Part shown: piece by piece, positions 17,801 to 26,851 of the stretch
Layout of the letters: the number at the start of each line of letters is the position of its first letter
Position numbering within the stretch: the first letter of the stretch is position 1
Translations under genes and position numbers: made by a program
From: Bacteroidota bacterium
GTDB lineage: Bacteria; Bacteroidota; Bacteroidia; Chitinophagales; Chitinophagaceae
Length of the DNA stretch: 64,000 bases
Reading direction: 5' to 3'
Assembly (NCBI GenBank): GCA_016715505.1
Contig: JADJZY010000007.1
Span: forward strand, 62,001 to 126,000
The notes under the pieces: generated by a model
Database searches by the model: none
What the model was told of the DNA's origin: nothing
The model's input: the letters and a program-made list of their open reading frames with translations, nothing else

Positions 17801-19831
17801 ATGTCTAAGAAAATGCCTCAGTCTAAAACGAGTCAACAGGCTCCGGTAACGATGCCGCTAACTCAAACTACCTCTGAGCAGGATGATGTGAGCGCTTCAA
17901 TTTGGAATCGGCTTTGTTCGTCATATTGGCCCTATGTGATGATTACATTGCTTGGTTTTGTATTATATGCCAATACTTTAAACCACGAACATGCTTTGGA
18001 TGATGATATGCTGGTTGTTTCCAATACTTATGTATTACAAGGAACTGCTGGCATTGCGGATATCATGAAGACCGATGTGTACGATAGTTATAACAAGGCT
18101 AATCAGGCCGAAGCCAATCTGGCGGGAGGTCGATTCCGGCCTTTGTCGCTGGTTACGTTTGCAATAGAGCAACAATTTATTGGTACCTATCCGGATGGGA
18201 TGAAAGACAATGCCTGGGATCTCAATCAAAATGGCAAGGGGGATGCTTTTGAAGATTTGAATAAAGATGGACGTTTTACCATCTATGATGCCAAAATCAA
18301 AGGCATGGGTTTGAGGCATTTTAATAATATTTTGTTGTATGTATTGAGTATGTGTATTCTTTATTTATTCCTGAGTTCATATCTTTTTAAAGAACAAAAA
18401 ATAGGGGCATTGCTTTGTACACTGCTGTTTCTGGTCCATCCATTGCATACCGAAGTGGTGGCTAACGTTAAAAGCCGGGATGAAATTCTTTCCTTGTTGT
18501 TTATAATCACCACTTTATATGTTGGATTTCGATATGCCGAATCCAGGAGTCTTAAAAACATGGTGTGGACGTTGGTTTGTTTTTTTCTTGCTATGCTGAG
18601 TAAAGAATATGGGGTCATCTTATTGGTGCTTTTTCCGGCGGCCATTTATGTGCTGTTGAAAGATAAAAAAGTGATTGACCAATTGCCATTGATGTTGGGG
18701 ATGTTGGTTGTTTTTGGAATCTATTTTGCCATGCGCAGTCAAACAACCTTAGGATTGGATGAGGCCAAAGAAACCGGCGAATTACTGAACAATCCTTATC
18801 TCAAAGCCACAGCAGCCGAAGCCTGGGCCACGAAAATATATATCAACCTCAAGTACTTTTTATTGATGTTGTTTCCATTGAATCTCAGTTGCGACTATAG
18901 TTACAATTCCATTCCATACCGCTCATTCGCAAGCATGGAAGTATGGATGAGTATTGCGTTATTGTTGGTTTTAGCATTGGCCACATTATGGGCTTTCCGT
19001 CAGCGTAGTTGGTTTTTGTTTCCGCTACTCATGTTGATGATGCCACTGATGATGATCAATAACTTCTTCTTTAATATCGGTGCTACCATGGGGGAGCGTT
19101 TGGTTTATCATTCTTCATTGGGTATTTGTTTGTTACTCGTAGGCGGACTGATCTATCTCCATCAACGAATGAAGCAAATACAAAAGAATCCGGCATTACT
19201 TGTGGTAATACTATTACCGATCATTCTATTATTTGGTGCAGGTACTTTTGCCAGAAACCCGGATTGGAAAAATAACCATACCCTGTATCTCTCCGATATT
19301 ACCAAGTATCCCAATAGTACGTTTTTGAATGGTAATTTACTGGCCATTTATGGCGAGATGGCCGAGATACCTGCAAATGCAACTCGTAAGCAAGCCCTTC
19401 TGGATTCTGCATCCGTATTCGGCTACAAGGCATTGGAAATGCATCCACGTTATATTTTGGCTTTGCTGAATATGGCGCAAGTCAAATCGGTGCAGCAAAA
19501 AATCGATAGTATGGTTTATTTTAATCAACGCTTATTGGAAATTTCGCCCAATGATCAAAGAGTGGTGAACCAAATCAATAATGCGGCGGGTATTTATTAC
19601 AACAAAGGCATGGAATTGTTACAGGCGAATCAACAGGATAAAGCGCTTGATGCATTTTTAATGGCGCATCAGATCAAACCAAATGATCATCGCCCTTTAT
19701 TATTTATTGGGAATATTTACTTATCGAAAAATGATTTAAGCCAGGCACGCAGTATGTGGCAAAAAGGACTTTCACTCGCACCCAACGATCCGGTTTTGCG
19801 CAAAGCATTGATGGATCACGTTGGGTTGTAA
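17801..19831 (+). CDS. GT-C-type membrane glycosyltransferase with TPRs and EF-hand-like insert
   Basis: A 676-residue integral membrane protein with about ten membrane helices between residues 48 and 480 and tetratricopeptide repeats from about 520 to the end. The acidic motif HALDDDM (about 68) in the first periplasmic loop and the RPLSLVTFAIE segment are typical of GT39/TMTC-like GT-C enzymes, which move a sugar from a lipid carrier to protein or glycan. Between RPLSLVTFAIE and the next helix there is a short insert (about 135-165) with two calcium-loop-like stretches, DLNQNGKGDAFED and DLNKDGRFTIYDA, not expected in this family. It is convergent with the transglutaminase-like gene, 16 bases apart. 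The acceptor is unknown; O-glycosylation of exported proteins is plausible. Confidence 0.82.
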   Translation: MSKKMPQSKTSQQAPVTMPLTQTTSEQDDVSASIWNRLCSSYWPYVMITLLGFVLYANTLNHEHALDDDMLVVSNTYVLQGTAGIADIMKTDVYDSYNKANQAEANLAGGRFRPLSLVTFAIEQQFIGTYPDGMKDNAWDLNQNGKGDAFEDLNKDGRFTIYDAKIKGMGLRHFNNILLYVLSMCILYLFLSSYLFKEQKIGALLCTLLFLVHPLHTEVVANVKSRDEILSLLFIITTLYVGFRYAESRSLKNMVWTLVCFFLAMLSKEYGVILLVLFPAAIYVLLKDKKVIDQLPLMLGMLVVFGIYFAMRSQTTLGLDEAKETGELLNNPYLKATAAEAWATKIYINLKYFLLMLFPLNLSCDYSYNSIPYRSFASMEVWMSIALLLVLALATLWAFRQRSWFLFPLLMLMMPLMMINNFFFNIGATMGERLVYHSSLGICLLLVGGLIYLHQRMKQIQKNPALLVVILLPIILLFGAGTFARNPDWKNNHTLYLSDITKYPNSTFLNGNLLAIYGEMAEIPANATRKQALLDSASVFGYKALEMHPRYILALLNMAQVKSVQQKIDSMVYFNQRLLEISPNDQRVVNQINNAAGIYYNKGMELLQANQQDKALDAFLMAHQIKPNDHRPLLFIGNIYLSKNDLSQARSMWQKGLSLAPNDPVLRKALMDHVGL

Positions 19832-19847
19832 AAGCTCGAAATTTCGC

Positions 19848-21752
19848 CTAAGGTTGTTGTTCTAAAATCACTGATTCCTTGTACGCCAGATTGAGTTGCT
19901 TAATAAATTGATTCCACTGTGGAAATTCAGTGGGTGATAAAATCAAATCCGGAAAATCGCTGTACAAATATTGGGTACAAATTAACTGCCCGTTTTCCTG
20001 TTTGTAGTCGACCGTGAAACCAAAATGCGCTTGTGAAAAAGAAGCATTGGGCGGTGTGTAACTGACCTTATAACCTTTGGGTATTTCCAGTGCAACCTCC
20101 GAACGACTCGCGAGATTCAGTTTGAAACCATAAGGAACATCACGATCCGGTTCTTTGATGGCATCATTCATGAACATTTTATCTAAAAAAAGATTCACAT
20201 ATTTTTCTTTTCCTACTTCGCGTGCATAGGAAGGAACATGATACTCCAGATAAAAATCATCGGTGGTTACTTGCGATACTTTTGGCATGCGGTAAGTTTT
20301 GAGCACCGCATTATTTCCTACTCGCTTGATGGTTCCCTTGGCGTAATCTTCTTTTTCTTTTTCGGTGAGATAGTGCATGGCATTCGCCAAATTGCCTGCT
20401 ACCAAACCATTGTAGCGGGTTGTGTTTTTCACATACAAATCATTACCCTGAAGTTGGAGATTGGCTTTTTCGGTAATTAAATTATCAGAGGCTTTTACGA
20501 CCGGTACCATGACCAATTCAAACTCAGTTGGGCTGATTCCAATCATGGCTTCTTTGCCTTGTATATGATCTGCCGGCATACCAAACATACAATTGGGATC
20601 TGTGGCATCTAAAAATATCCATTCCTTCCCATTGCGGATAGCAGCAATCATATGGTTGTCGGTATTTTTGAGCGGCACCTCCGTATAGGTATAAGGAATT
20701 CGTCGGCTGCCAATCCATACCAAATAGGCTTTTACACCAGCGGCTTTCAGTAAATTGTACTGAAGGTTACTCATGTCCTTACAATCGCCATATCGTTTGG
20801 AGCAAATAGCATCTGCTTCACGGGGAACCAAACCTTCCATACCTGCTTCGAAGGCCACATAGCGGATATTTTCCTGAACCCATTGGTAAATACGTTTTGC
20901 TTTACCCATGTCATCGTTCATTCCATGACAAATAGAATCTGCCAATTGTTGAATACGAGTGCTCGGTGTTTTGTTGATATCACGAATATTGTAAGCATAC
21001 CATCGATACAAATCTGCAGGTGTTTTAGTCAGGCTGCGAGTGACTCCCTTGATGGTATAATCATCAATTTTGTACAGAATGTGTGGGGTATAAAATAAAC
21101 GCCCGGGTGCACTTTCAAAACTTTTTTCTTCCGGCACTTTTTCTGCGATCCAGGTATATACTGTTTCATTCTTCTTTTGCTCTTTGGTCATTTTGGCAAG
21201 AGCTGAAGGATTGTTTTTTTCAATGAACTGCACATTCACTTTATCCGGAATAATGAGTTCAAAAAAGACTTTCTCTACAGGCAGGTAATGCTTCAATAAC
21301 ATGGCATCTGTAAAATGCGCTTCAGGCGTTGTCACTGTATAAGTGATATGAGCTTCTGAGCCAACGGTAAGGCCTAAAAAATTGATTTTGTATTCCTGCA
21401 TATCATCATAGAACACATTCTCACTACCGGCATTATTCGATTTAAATTCTTTTTGTTTGATGGTTTTTATTTTTCCATCGGGCTGAGGGTTTTTGGTTAC
21501 CACTTCAAGGTCTTCCAGTTTTTCGAAATGCGACATATAAATGGAATAATCATGATAAAGGGTAATGGCTTTTTCATCATTAAATTTAAAAATGATCTCG
21601 TATTTCGTGGTGGTAAAAGGCAGTGCGTCCTTGAGGGTAATTTCGGTTTTTTGAGAATATAGCACCATGTAAGCACTATTGGTGCTAAAAGGAGCAGCGA
21701 AAGAAATAGCGTGCAACAACAAAGAGGCCACACTCAGCAGCAATGATTTCAT
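19848..21752 (-). CDS. Exported transglutaminase-like protein (DUF3857/DUF3858 type)
   Basis: A 634-residue exported protein with signal peptide (about 1-19). The N-terminal half is a DUF3857-like beta domain; the middle is a transglutaminase-like core with catalytic Cys near residue 323 in RYGDCKDM, His in TDNHMIAA and Asp in FLDATDP, so the triad is complete; the C-terminal third resembles DUF3858. Proteins of this build are common in Bacteroidota and lie in the periplasm or outer membrane; whether they act as proteases, amidases or cross-linkers is not settled. It is followed (convergent) by the GT-C gene and preceded on the same strand, 45 bases away, by the MORN-repeat gene. Confidence 0.87.
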   Translation of the reverse strand: MKSLLLSVASLLLHAISFAAPFSTNSAYMVLYSQKTEITLKDALPFTTTKYEIIFKFNDEKAITLYHDYSIYMSHFEKLEDLEVVTKNPQPDGKIKTIKQKEFKSNNAGSENVFYDDMQEYKINFLGLTVGSEAHITYTVTTPEAHFTDAMLLKHYLPVEKVFFELIIPDKVNVQFIEKNNPSALAKMTKEQKKNETVYTWIAEKVPEEKSFESAPGRLFYTPHILYKIDDYTIKGVTRSLTKTPADLYRWYAYNIRDINKTPSTRIQQLADSICHGMNDDMGKAKRIYQWVQENIRYVAFEAGMEGLVPREADAICSKRYGDCKDMSNLQYNLLKAAGVKAYLVWIGSRRIPYTYTEVPLKNTDNHMIAAIRNGKEWIFLDATDPNCMFGMPADHIQGKEAMIGISPTEFELVMVPVVKASDNLITEKANLQLQGNDLYVKNTTRYNGLVAGNLANAMHYLTEKEKEDYAKGTIKRVGNNAVLKTYRMPKVSQVTTDDFYLEYHVPSYAREVGKEKYVNLFLDKMFMNDAIKEPDRDVPYGFKLNLASRSEVALEIPKGYKVSYTPPNASFSQAHFGFTVDYKQENGQLICTQYLYSDFPDLILSPTEFPQWNQFIKQLNLAYKESVILEQQP

Positions 21753-21797
21753 AGTGGAATATAATAAATGTTCAGATTATCAAAGATGGGCTTTTTT

Positions 21798-23150
21798 TTA
21801 CTCCACCGTCATTTCTTCCCCCCAATAATTTGTTATAGTATATTGTAGTTTTCCTGTGGAGTCATAGTACATCGATTTCCCATGTTCATATCCTTCTACA
21901 TAGTTTTCTACCATCAATAATTTTCCGGCTTCATTGTATTTTTTGTGTGCACCATGCAGACGATCGTTCTTATAGGTTTTTTCATAATTGATCTGACCAT
22001 TCGGGAAATATTCTTTTTCTTCTCCATCCTGGTTACCGTTCACATAGTTTACGGTAAACTGCACCTTACCATTGGGGTAATAAATATTTCGTTTTCCATG
22101 ATAATCGCCATTCTGATATACAAACTCCGTAGAGACCTGTCCGGATTTATAGTAGGCTTTAATCGTAACCGGATTTCCACTATTTTCTACAGGAATTTCC
22201 TTGATGAATGTTCCGTCCGCTTGTTCATACGTGTATCCCACCAGGTATCCATAACGATAATGCAATTTGTACATCAATTCGCCACCCGGGGCATATTTAC
22301 ATAACCAACCATGTCTGTCGTCCGACACATAAGGAACCGTAATTTCCAGGGCACCATTTTCGTAGAATACAGAATCAATCCCTTCACTTTCGTCGTTCAG
22401 ATAGTAGTTCACGGAATTGAGCTTTCCTTCGGGTGAATAATACTTCCATGCACCCTGACGAGAACCTTGGTTATACCGGCCTTCTACACGTACTTTTCCA
22501 TTGGGGTAATAAACGGTATAAACACTGTCATAATTGCCGTTGACAAAATAGCTGCGGGCGAATATTTGTTGATTTGGTAAATAGTTTAATTGCTCGCCTT
22601 GTAAATAATTTCTCGTCAGATGAAAAGTTCTTGATTTTTTGTTCAGTGGATTGACCTCCGTGATAAAATTATCTTTGCCCACTTGAATTTTGTATTCGAA
22701 AACCACCTTGCCTAAGGTGTCGAATTTTTGAATTTTGGTTTCCTCACCTTTGTCAAACCAAATCACCTTACTCGGCTTACCATTGCCAAAATAGTAACGT
22801 TGTGGTCCGTGAAATTCACCATCCAAATAGTATTCTCGTTCAACGAGTTTGCCTAAAACATTATAACTGTACCAATATCCTTGTTTTTGTCCGGCTACAT
22901 AATATCCTTCCGATTGCAGTTGTCCGTCGTCGAAGTAAGATTTATAAATGCCATCCAATTGATCATCTTTATTGATGTATTCGGCACGAACTTTTCCATT
23001 TTTATAATACGAGGTGCCTTTGCCCTGCTCCTTGGCTTGTTCGTAATTGCTGATTTGCGAAGGTTTACCATCTAGGTACAAACGTTTAAATTCACCATTG
23101 TAATATCCATCTCGATCGGTGACCACCTCCGTAGTGACATTCCCAATCAC
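21798..23150 (-). CDS. MORN-repeat protein, C-terminal fragment of a frameshifted gene
   Basis: A 450-residue stretch made of about eighteen MORN-type repeats (patterns such as YYxNGKVxxEYxxxDGxxxGxxKxYYxxG). The nominal start is a GTG at 23150, but the same frame stays open and reads sensibly upstream into the end of the TPR/MORN gene. Adding one base to the T6 run at 23237-23242 joins EYKKGHIKK to ITYYNVLTGAVASES and on into this piece, giving one protein of about 1101 residues. I therefore think it is the C-terminal half of that gene. MORN repeats of the YwqK type are often secreted or surface repeats in Bacteroidota; the function here is unknown. Confidence 0.8.
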   Translation of the reverse strand: MIGNVTTEVVTDRDGYYNGEFKRLYLDGKPSQISNYEQAKEQGKGTSYYKNGKVRAEYINKDDQLDGIYKSYFDDGQLQSEGYYVAGQKQGYWYSYNVLGKLVEREYYLDGEFHGPQRYYFGNGKPSKVIWFDKGEETKIQKFDTLGKVVFEYKIQVGKDNFITEVNPLNKKSRTFHLTRNYLQGEQLNYLPNQQIFARSYFVNGNYDSVYTVYYPNGKVRVEGRYNQGSRQGAWKYYSPEGKLNSVNYYLNDESEGIDSVFYENGALEITVPYVSDDRHGWLCKYAPGGELMYKLHYRYGYLVGYTYEQADGTFIKEIPVENSGNPVTIKAYYKSGQVSTEFVYQNGDYHGKRNIYYPNGKVQFTVNYVNGNQDGEEKEYFPNGQINYEKTYKNDRLHGAHKKYNEAGKLLMVENYVEGYEHGKSMYYDSTGKLQYTITNYWGEEMTVE

Positions 23151-23215
23151 GTTACATAATTTGAGTAGGTTCTTTTGTTTGTCGTCAATAACACTTTCAC
23201 TGGCTACCGCTCCCG

Positions 23216-25102
23216 TTAAAACATTGTAGTAAGTAATTTTTTGATATGCCCTTTTTTGTATTCCGTGATGGACTCCAGTTTTCCTTCTTCATCCAAATCT
23301 TTGGTGATGCCTTCACGATCACCATTGTTATAGGATGAAATACGTTGTTCCTTTCCATTGGGATAATAATTCATGGCCGGCCCGTCGAGTTTGCCAGCCC
23401 GGTAATTCATTTTTGAGCTCAATTTACCATTGATATCGTAGGTTTCAAAAGGACCATTTTTTTCACCATTCAGCATTTCCCCTTTACTTTCAATTTGTCC
23501 GTTAAACCAGTAGCTGATATAAGAGCCATTTGCTTTTCCACCTCTCGTTTGAATCACATTCAGCAACTTCCCATTCCGATAATATTCCTTGAGCGGTCCT
23601 TCCAATTTGTCATTTACATGGTTGCCTTCATATTGCAAACCTCCTGACTGGTAATAAATTTTTACCGGACCATCCTTTACGCCATTGCGATAATTTTCTT
23701 CAGATGATTTACTCCCATTGCGATAGTATTGGGTATGCATCCCATTTTTTTTGCCATTCACAAAAGTCGCTTCTGATTTCAGGTTGCCATTATCGTAGTA
23801 CTCTTTACCGACTCCATTGAGTTGTTCGTTTTGAATGTTGATTTCTTCTTTAGGTAATCCGGTATAATAAAAGGTTTTGTATACACCATTTACCTTCCCA
23901 TTTCTGAATTCGGTGGTGCGGGCAACATTACCCAATACATTGTAAAATTCCCAAACGCCTTGTAAATTTTTGCCCTTGGGGTCGGTGGATAATCCTTTAC
24001 CTGCCGGTTGATTATCTTCGAAAAAGTAACCTGCTTCCTGACGATTCACTTTGCCTGTCAAGTCACGTTGGTAGCCAATATTGTCGAGATACTCAGAAAT
24101 AAATTGGCCGGTTTTTTCAATATCTTTTTTACCAGATTTCACCAGTTTTTGGGCTTCTGCTGAATTCACCCCTTCAATCATCCGAATGGTGAGTCCTTCA
24201 AACATACCTTTTTTGAATATGTCTTTGTACAAGGTGCCATACAAAGTGCCCCAAAATTCTTCGCTATTGCTGCTGGGGTTTACTTTTTCAAAAATTAAAT
24301 TGAGCTGTCGGAAAAGGGTTTCATCCAAACGGGTTTCAATTTTATATTTTTTTTCCAGTGCAATTTTTGATTTAAAATACGTTTCGAGTTCACTATAATC
24401 TTCTTTGAGATATGATTCTTCTTTCCGATCATTCATGGCATTCACGATATCATCCGATATATTGGCCATGGTATATAATTTATTGAGGGAGGCCGATGAG
24501 CGGCTTCCATCCGGCGACAAAATCAAGGCCATGGTGAAACTCATCATTGCCTGAATGGGATAACCGGCATCATGGGCCAACATACCCAGGAAGTAATGCG
24601 GACTTACGCCATATGGGTTCATGAGCACAGCCTTTTTAAAATAATGGAAGGCGGAATCTCTTTTTTTCTGCACATAAAAATTGATACCTATGGCATTCAC
24701 CGTGCGAAAAGAATTCGGATACAATTGATGGGTTTGCCGGAAAACGTTCAGGGCTGAATCATGTTTTTTTTCATCATCGTAAATACTTCCCAGCATGAGC
24801 CAGAGGTCATGATCATAGGGAGAGGGTCCAAGCTCAATCGCTTGCCGTGTAACTGATTTCGCAAAATTATATTGGCTGTCGGCACGGGCTGATAAGCCGG
24901 TTTCATACAAAGCTAAAATGTAGTTGGTGTCATTTTCGGGTACTTTCTGAAACTCCCGAATGGCATCTTTATATTTTTCATCATCATGGGCTTTGATACC
25001 AAGGTTGATGATTTCGCCGGAGTTGACCGGCATTTTGGATTCCTGAGCATGGCACACATGCATAGAGGCTGCAAATAATATTGCGGCAATGTATTTCATC
25101 AT
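23216..25102 (-). CDS. Exported TPR/MORN-repeat protein, N-terminal fragment
   Basis: A 628-residue fragment with a signal peptide (about 1-19), five or six tetratricopeptide repeats (about 25-215), a linker helix region (about 220-340) and then about ten MORN repeats to the end. The last residues LLTTMF are probably out of frame: the MORN pattern resumes in the next frame and continues to 21798 (see that entry). With one base restored the gene would run 25102 to 21798. The TPR part probably binds a partner, and the MORN part forms a long beta rod. It is divergent from the acyltransferase gene at 25185 across 82 bases. Confidence 0.82.
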   Translation of the reverse strand: MMKYIAAILFAASMHVCHAQESKMPVNSGEIINLGIKAHDDEKYKDAIREFQKVPENDTNYILALYETGLSARADSQYNFAKSVTRQAIELGPSPYDHDLWLMLGSIYDDEKKHDSALNVFRQTHQLYPNSFRTVNAIGINFYVQKKRDSAFHYFKKAVLMNPYGVSPHYFLGMLAHDAGYPIQAMMSFTMALILSPDGSRSSASLNKLYTMANISDDIVNAMNDRKEESYLKEDYSELETYFKSKIALEKKYKIETRLDETLFRQLNLIFEKVNPSSNSEEFWGTLYGTLYKDIFKKGMFEGLTIRMIEGVNSAEAQKLVKSGKKDIEKTGQFISEYLDNIGYQRDLTGKVNRQEAGYFFEDNQPAGKGLSTDPKGKNLQGVWEFYNVLGNVARTTEFRNGKVNGVYKTFYYTGLPKEEINIQNEQLNGVGKEYYDNGNLKSEATFVNGKKNGMHTQYYRNGSKSSEENYRNGVKDGPVKIYYQSGGLQYEGNHVNDKLEGPLKEYYRNGKLLNVIQTRGGKANGSYISYWFNGQIESKGEMLNGEKNGPFETYDINGKLSSKMNYRAGKLDGPAMNYYPNGKEQRISSYNNGDREGITKDLDEEGKLESITEYKKGHIKKLLTTMF

Positions 25103-25184
25103 AAAATGTTTTGTTTACAAAGTAGGTTCACTCATCTTTTAAAGGCTAAATTTACGCGGATTTTTGATTTATCTAAATTCTGAT

Positions 25185-26054
25185 ATGTATTATCTACTTT
25201 TTGGCAGTCTGTATCCTTTGTCTCTACTGCCCATGCCGTTGTTGTATCTTCTGTCAGATTTTTTACGACTGATCCTATACAAGATGCTGCGATACCGGGT
25301 TGGGGTGGTAGAGGAAAACCTGCGTCTGGCTTTTCCGGAAAAGTCGGTAGAAGAGCGCCAGCATGTGATGGATAAATATTATTTGCACTTGTGTGATAGT
25401 ATTGTAGAAACCATCAAATTGATTTCTATCTCAAGGGCTGAGTTAAACCGAAGGGTAAAATGTAACTGGGATATGTTTGAAAGTATGACCCTGCAAAACA
25501 GAAACGGACAGGGTTATATGTCGCATCAATTTAATTGGGAATGGGGTACCGTTGTTTGTAATTGGAATGCACCCCGGCGTTTTCATGGATTGTATCTCCG
25601 CATCAGCAACCCGGCTATGGACCGCCTGATGTATTATATCCGAAGCCGAAGCGGTACAGGCCTCACCGAAATTGATGATATGCAGCAACAAATGTCCACC
25701 ATTCAATCACAGGAAACCTTGTGGGGATTTATTGCGGATCAAAACCCGGCAGTGGTGCGTAGGGCATCCTGGCATACTTTTTTAAATCGCAAAACGGCTT
25801 TTTTTAAGGCTCCGGAATTACTAGCCAGGCGATATAATAATTTGGTTTATTTTGGAGAAATCATTCGCCTGCGCAGAGGCTACTATGAAATAAAACTAAA
25901 ACTGGCGTTTGAAAATCCCAAGGACACAAAGGACGGAGAAATTACCGAAGCCTATGTGCGTCATCTTGAAGAAAGTATCAAACGCCAGCCTGAGAATTGG
26001 GTTTGGTCACATCGAAGGTGGAAACACGTTTTTTCGGAACAGCGGCCTGAATAG
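25185..26054 (+). CDS. Lipid A biosynthesis acyltransferase (LpxL/HtrB-like)
   Basis: A 289-residue member of the late lipid A acyltransferase family. The start at ATG 25185 is preferred; the longer frame begins with a non-standard codon. An N-terminal hydrophobic helix (about 3-30) anchors it in the inner membrane. The catalytic HX4E motif is seen as HQFNWE near residue 113, and the family segment DQNPAVVRRASWHTFLN lies near 185. The enzyme would transfer a fatty acyl chain to a lipid A precursor. It is convergent with the DUF1573 gene; the 240 bases between them hold no clear gene. Confidence 0.9.
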   Translation: MYYLLFGSLYPLSLLPMPLLYLLSDFLRLILYKMLRYRVGVVEENLRLAFPEKSVEERQHVMDKYYLHLCDSIVETIKLISISRAELNRRVKCNWDMFESMTLQNRNGQGYMSHQFNWEWGTVVCNWNAPRRFHGLYLRISNPAMDRLMYYIRSRSGTGLTEIDDMQQQMSTIQSQETLWGFIADQNPAVVRRASWHTFLNRKTAFFKAPELLARRYNNLVYFGEIIRLRRGYYEIKLKLAFENPKDTKDGEITEAYVRHLEESIKRQPENWVWSHRRWKHVFSEQRPE

Positions 26055-26294
26055 GTTTTACACTTTCCCGAAAGTAGCCCGAAATGACTACGAATCATTT
26101 CCAACTGCGCGGACCAAATATCTTATACCATATTTTCAAAAAGCATCTACCGGGTTAGGACATGATACCAATCGTCCACATGGATTTTAATTTCTATTTC
26201 AAAGATTGCAACATTAAACGAAGTTGTCAAGACATTTATTGTTAATGCAAATGTGCGGATTAAATTTTAACAAATCATGTGCCAATGAAAAGCG

Positions 26295-26831
26295 CTAGTC
26301 AAATTGTCGTGCAAATGATGAATCGGTGTAATAACCTTGTTGGGTTTCGTCTCCGTCAACCAATTCTTTAACGCCACCCTTTTTCTTTTTTTCTTCCTTG
26401 TAAAACACTTCTTCATAGTCCTTTACATACAATGCATCCGGAACCACGTGCACATCAAAAACAAGGGTATGCATACTTTCGGGCTCCGTATTGGCAATAA
26501 CAGTGGTATAAATTTCAGTGAATCCCAAATTTTTATTGCTATTGTATTCTACCACAATGGTACCTTCCCCTTCAGGTTGAATCAGTCGATCGGAAAACTC
26601 GGCCAGGGCACAACCGCAAGAGGTTTGCACATCGATGATGGACAAGGGATGCTGACCGGTATTTACAAAACGATAGGAGGCAGTGAGCTTCTTGCCTTGC
26701 GGTATCGGGAAATAATGCCGGAAAGAATCAATGAATTTTATCTTGGTTTTTGCCAGCTTGGTTTTATCAACATTCCAGTTACAAGCCTGTAAGAACAGGA
26801 GTAAAAGTATCATGCCGCCGAAAAAGCGCAT
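26295..26831 (-). CDS. DUF1573-domain lipoprotein
   Basis: About 178 residues from ATG 26831, which avoids overlap with the upstream gene and places a lipoprotein signal LLLLFLQAC directly at the N-terminus (lipid-modified Cys near residue 17). The middle is a DUF1573 domain, an Ig-like fold of the ASPM/SPD-2/Hydin type, with the characteristic SCGCALAEF segment. The tail is Lys-rich and acidic. The role of DUF1573 proteins is unknown; they are abundant in Bacteroidota envelopes. It is the last gene of the operon that runs from 34985, 20 bases after the DUF4838 gene, so a role in handling the exported product is possible. Confidence 0.85.
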   Translation of the reverse strand: MRFFGGMILLLLFLQACNWNVDKTKLAKTKIKFIDSFRHYFPIPQGKKLTASYRFVNTGQHPLSIIDVQTSCGCALAEFSDRLIQPEGEGTIVVEYNSNKNLGFTEIYTTVIANTEPESMHTLVFDVHVVPDALYVKDYEEVFYKEEKKKKGGVKELVDGDETQQGYYTDSSFARQFD

Positions 26832-26851
26832 ATTCAGGAAAGGATGGTCTT

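Noticed and set aside
23237..23257. Programmed -1 ribosomal frameshift in the TPR/MORN gene
   Set aside because: The A runs are not in the phase of a standard slippery heptamer and similar one-base losses occur in several unrelated genes, so an assembly cause is simpler.
26055..26294. Possible small gene between the acyltransferase and DUF1573 genes
   Set aside because: Open frames there are short, overlap the convergent genes and do not read like protein.
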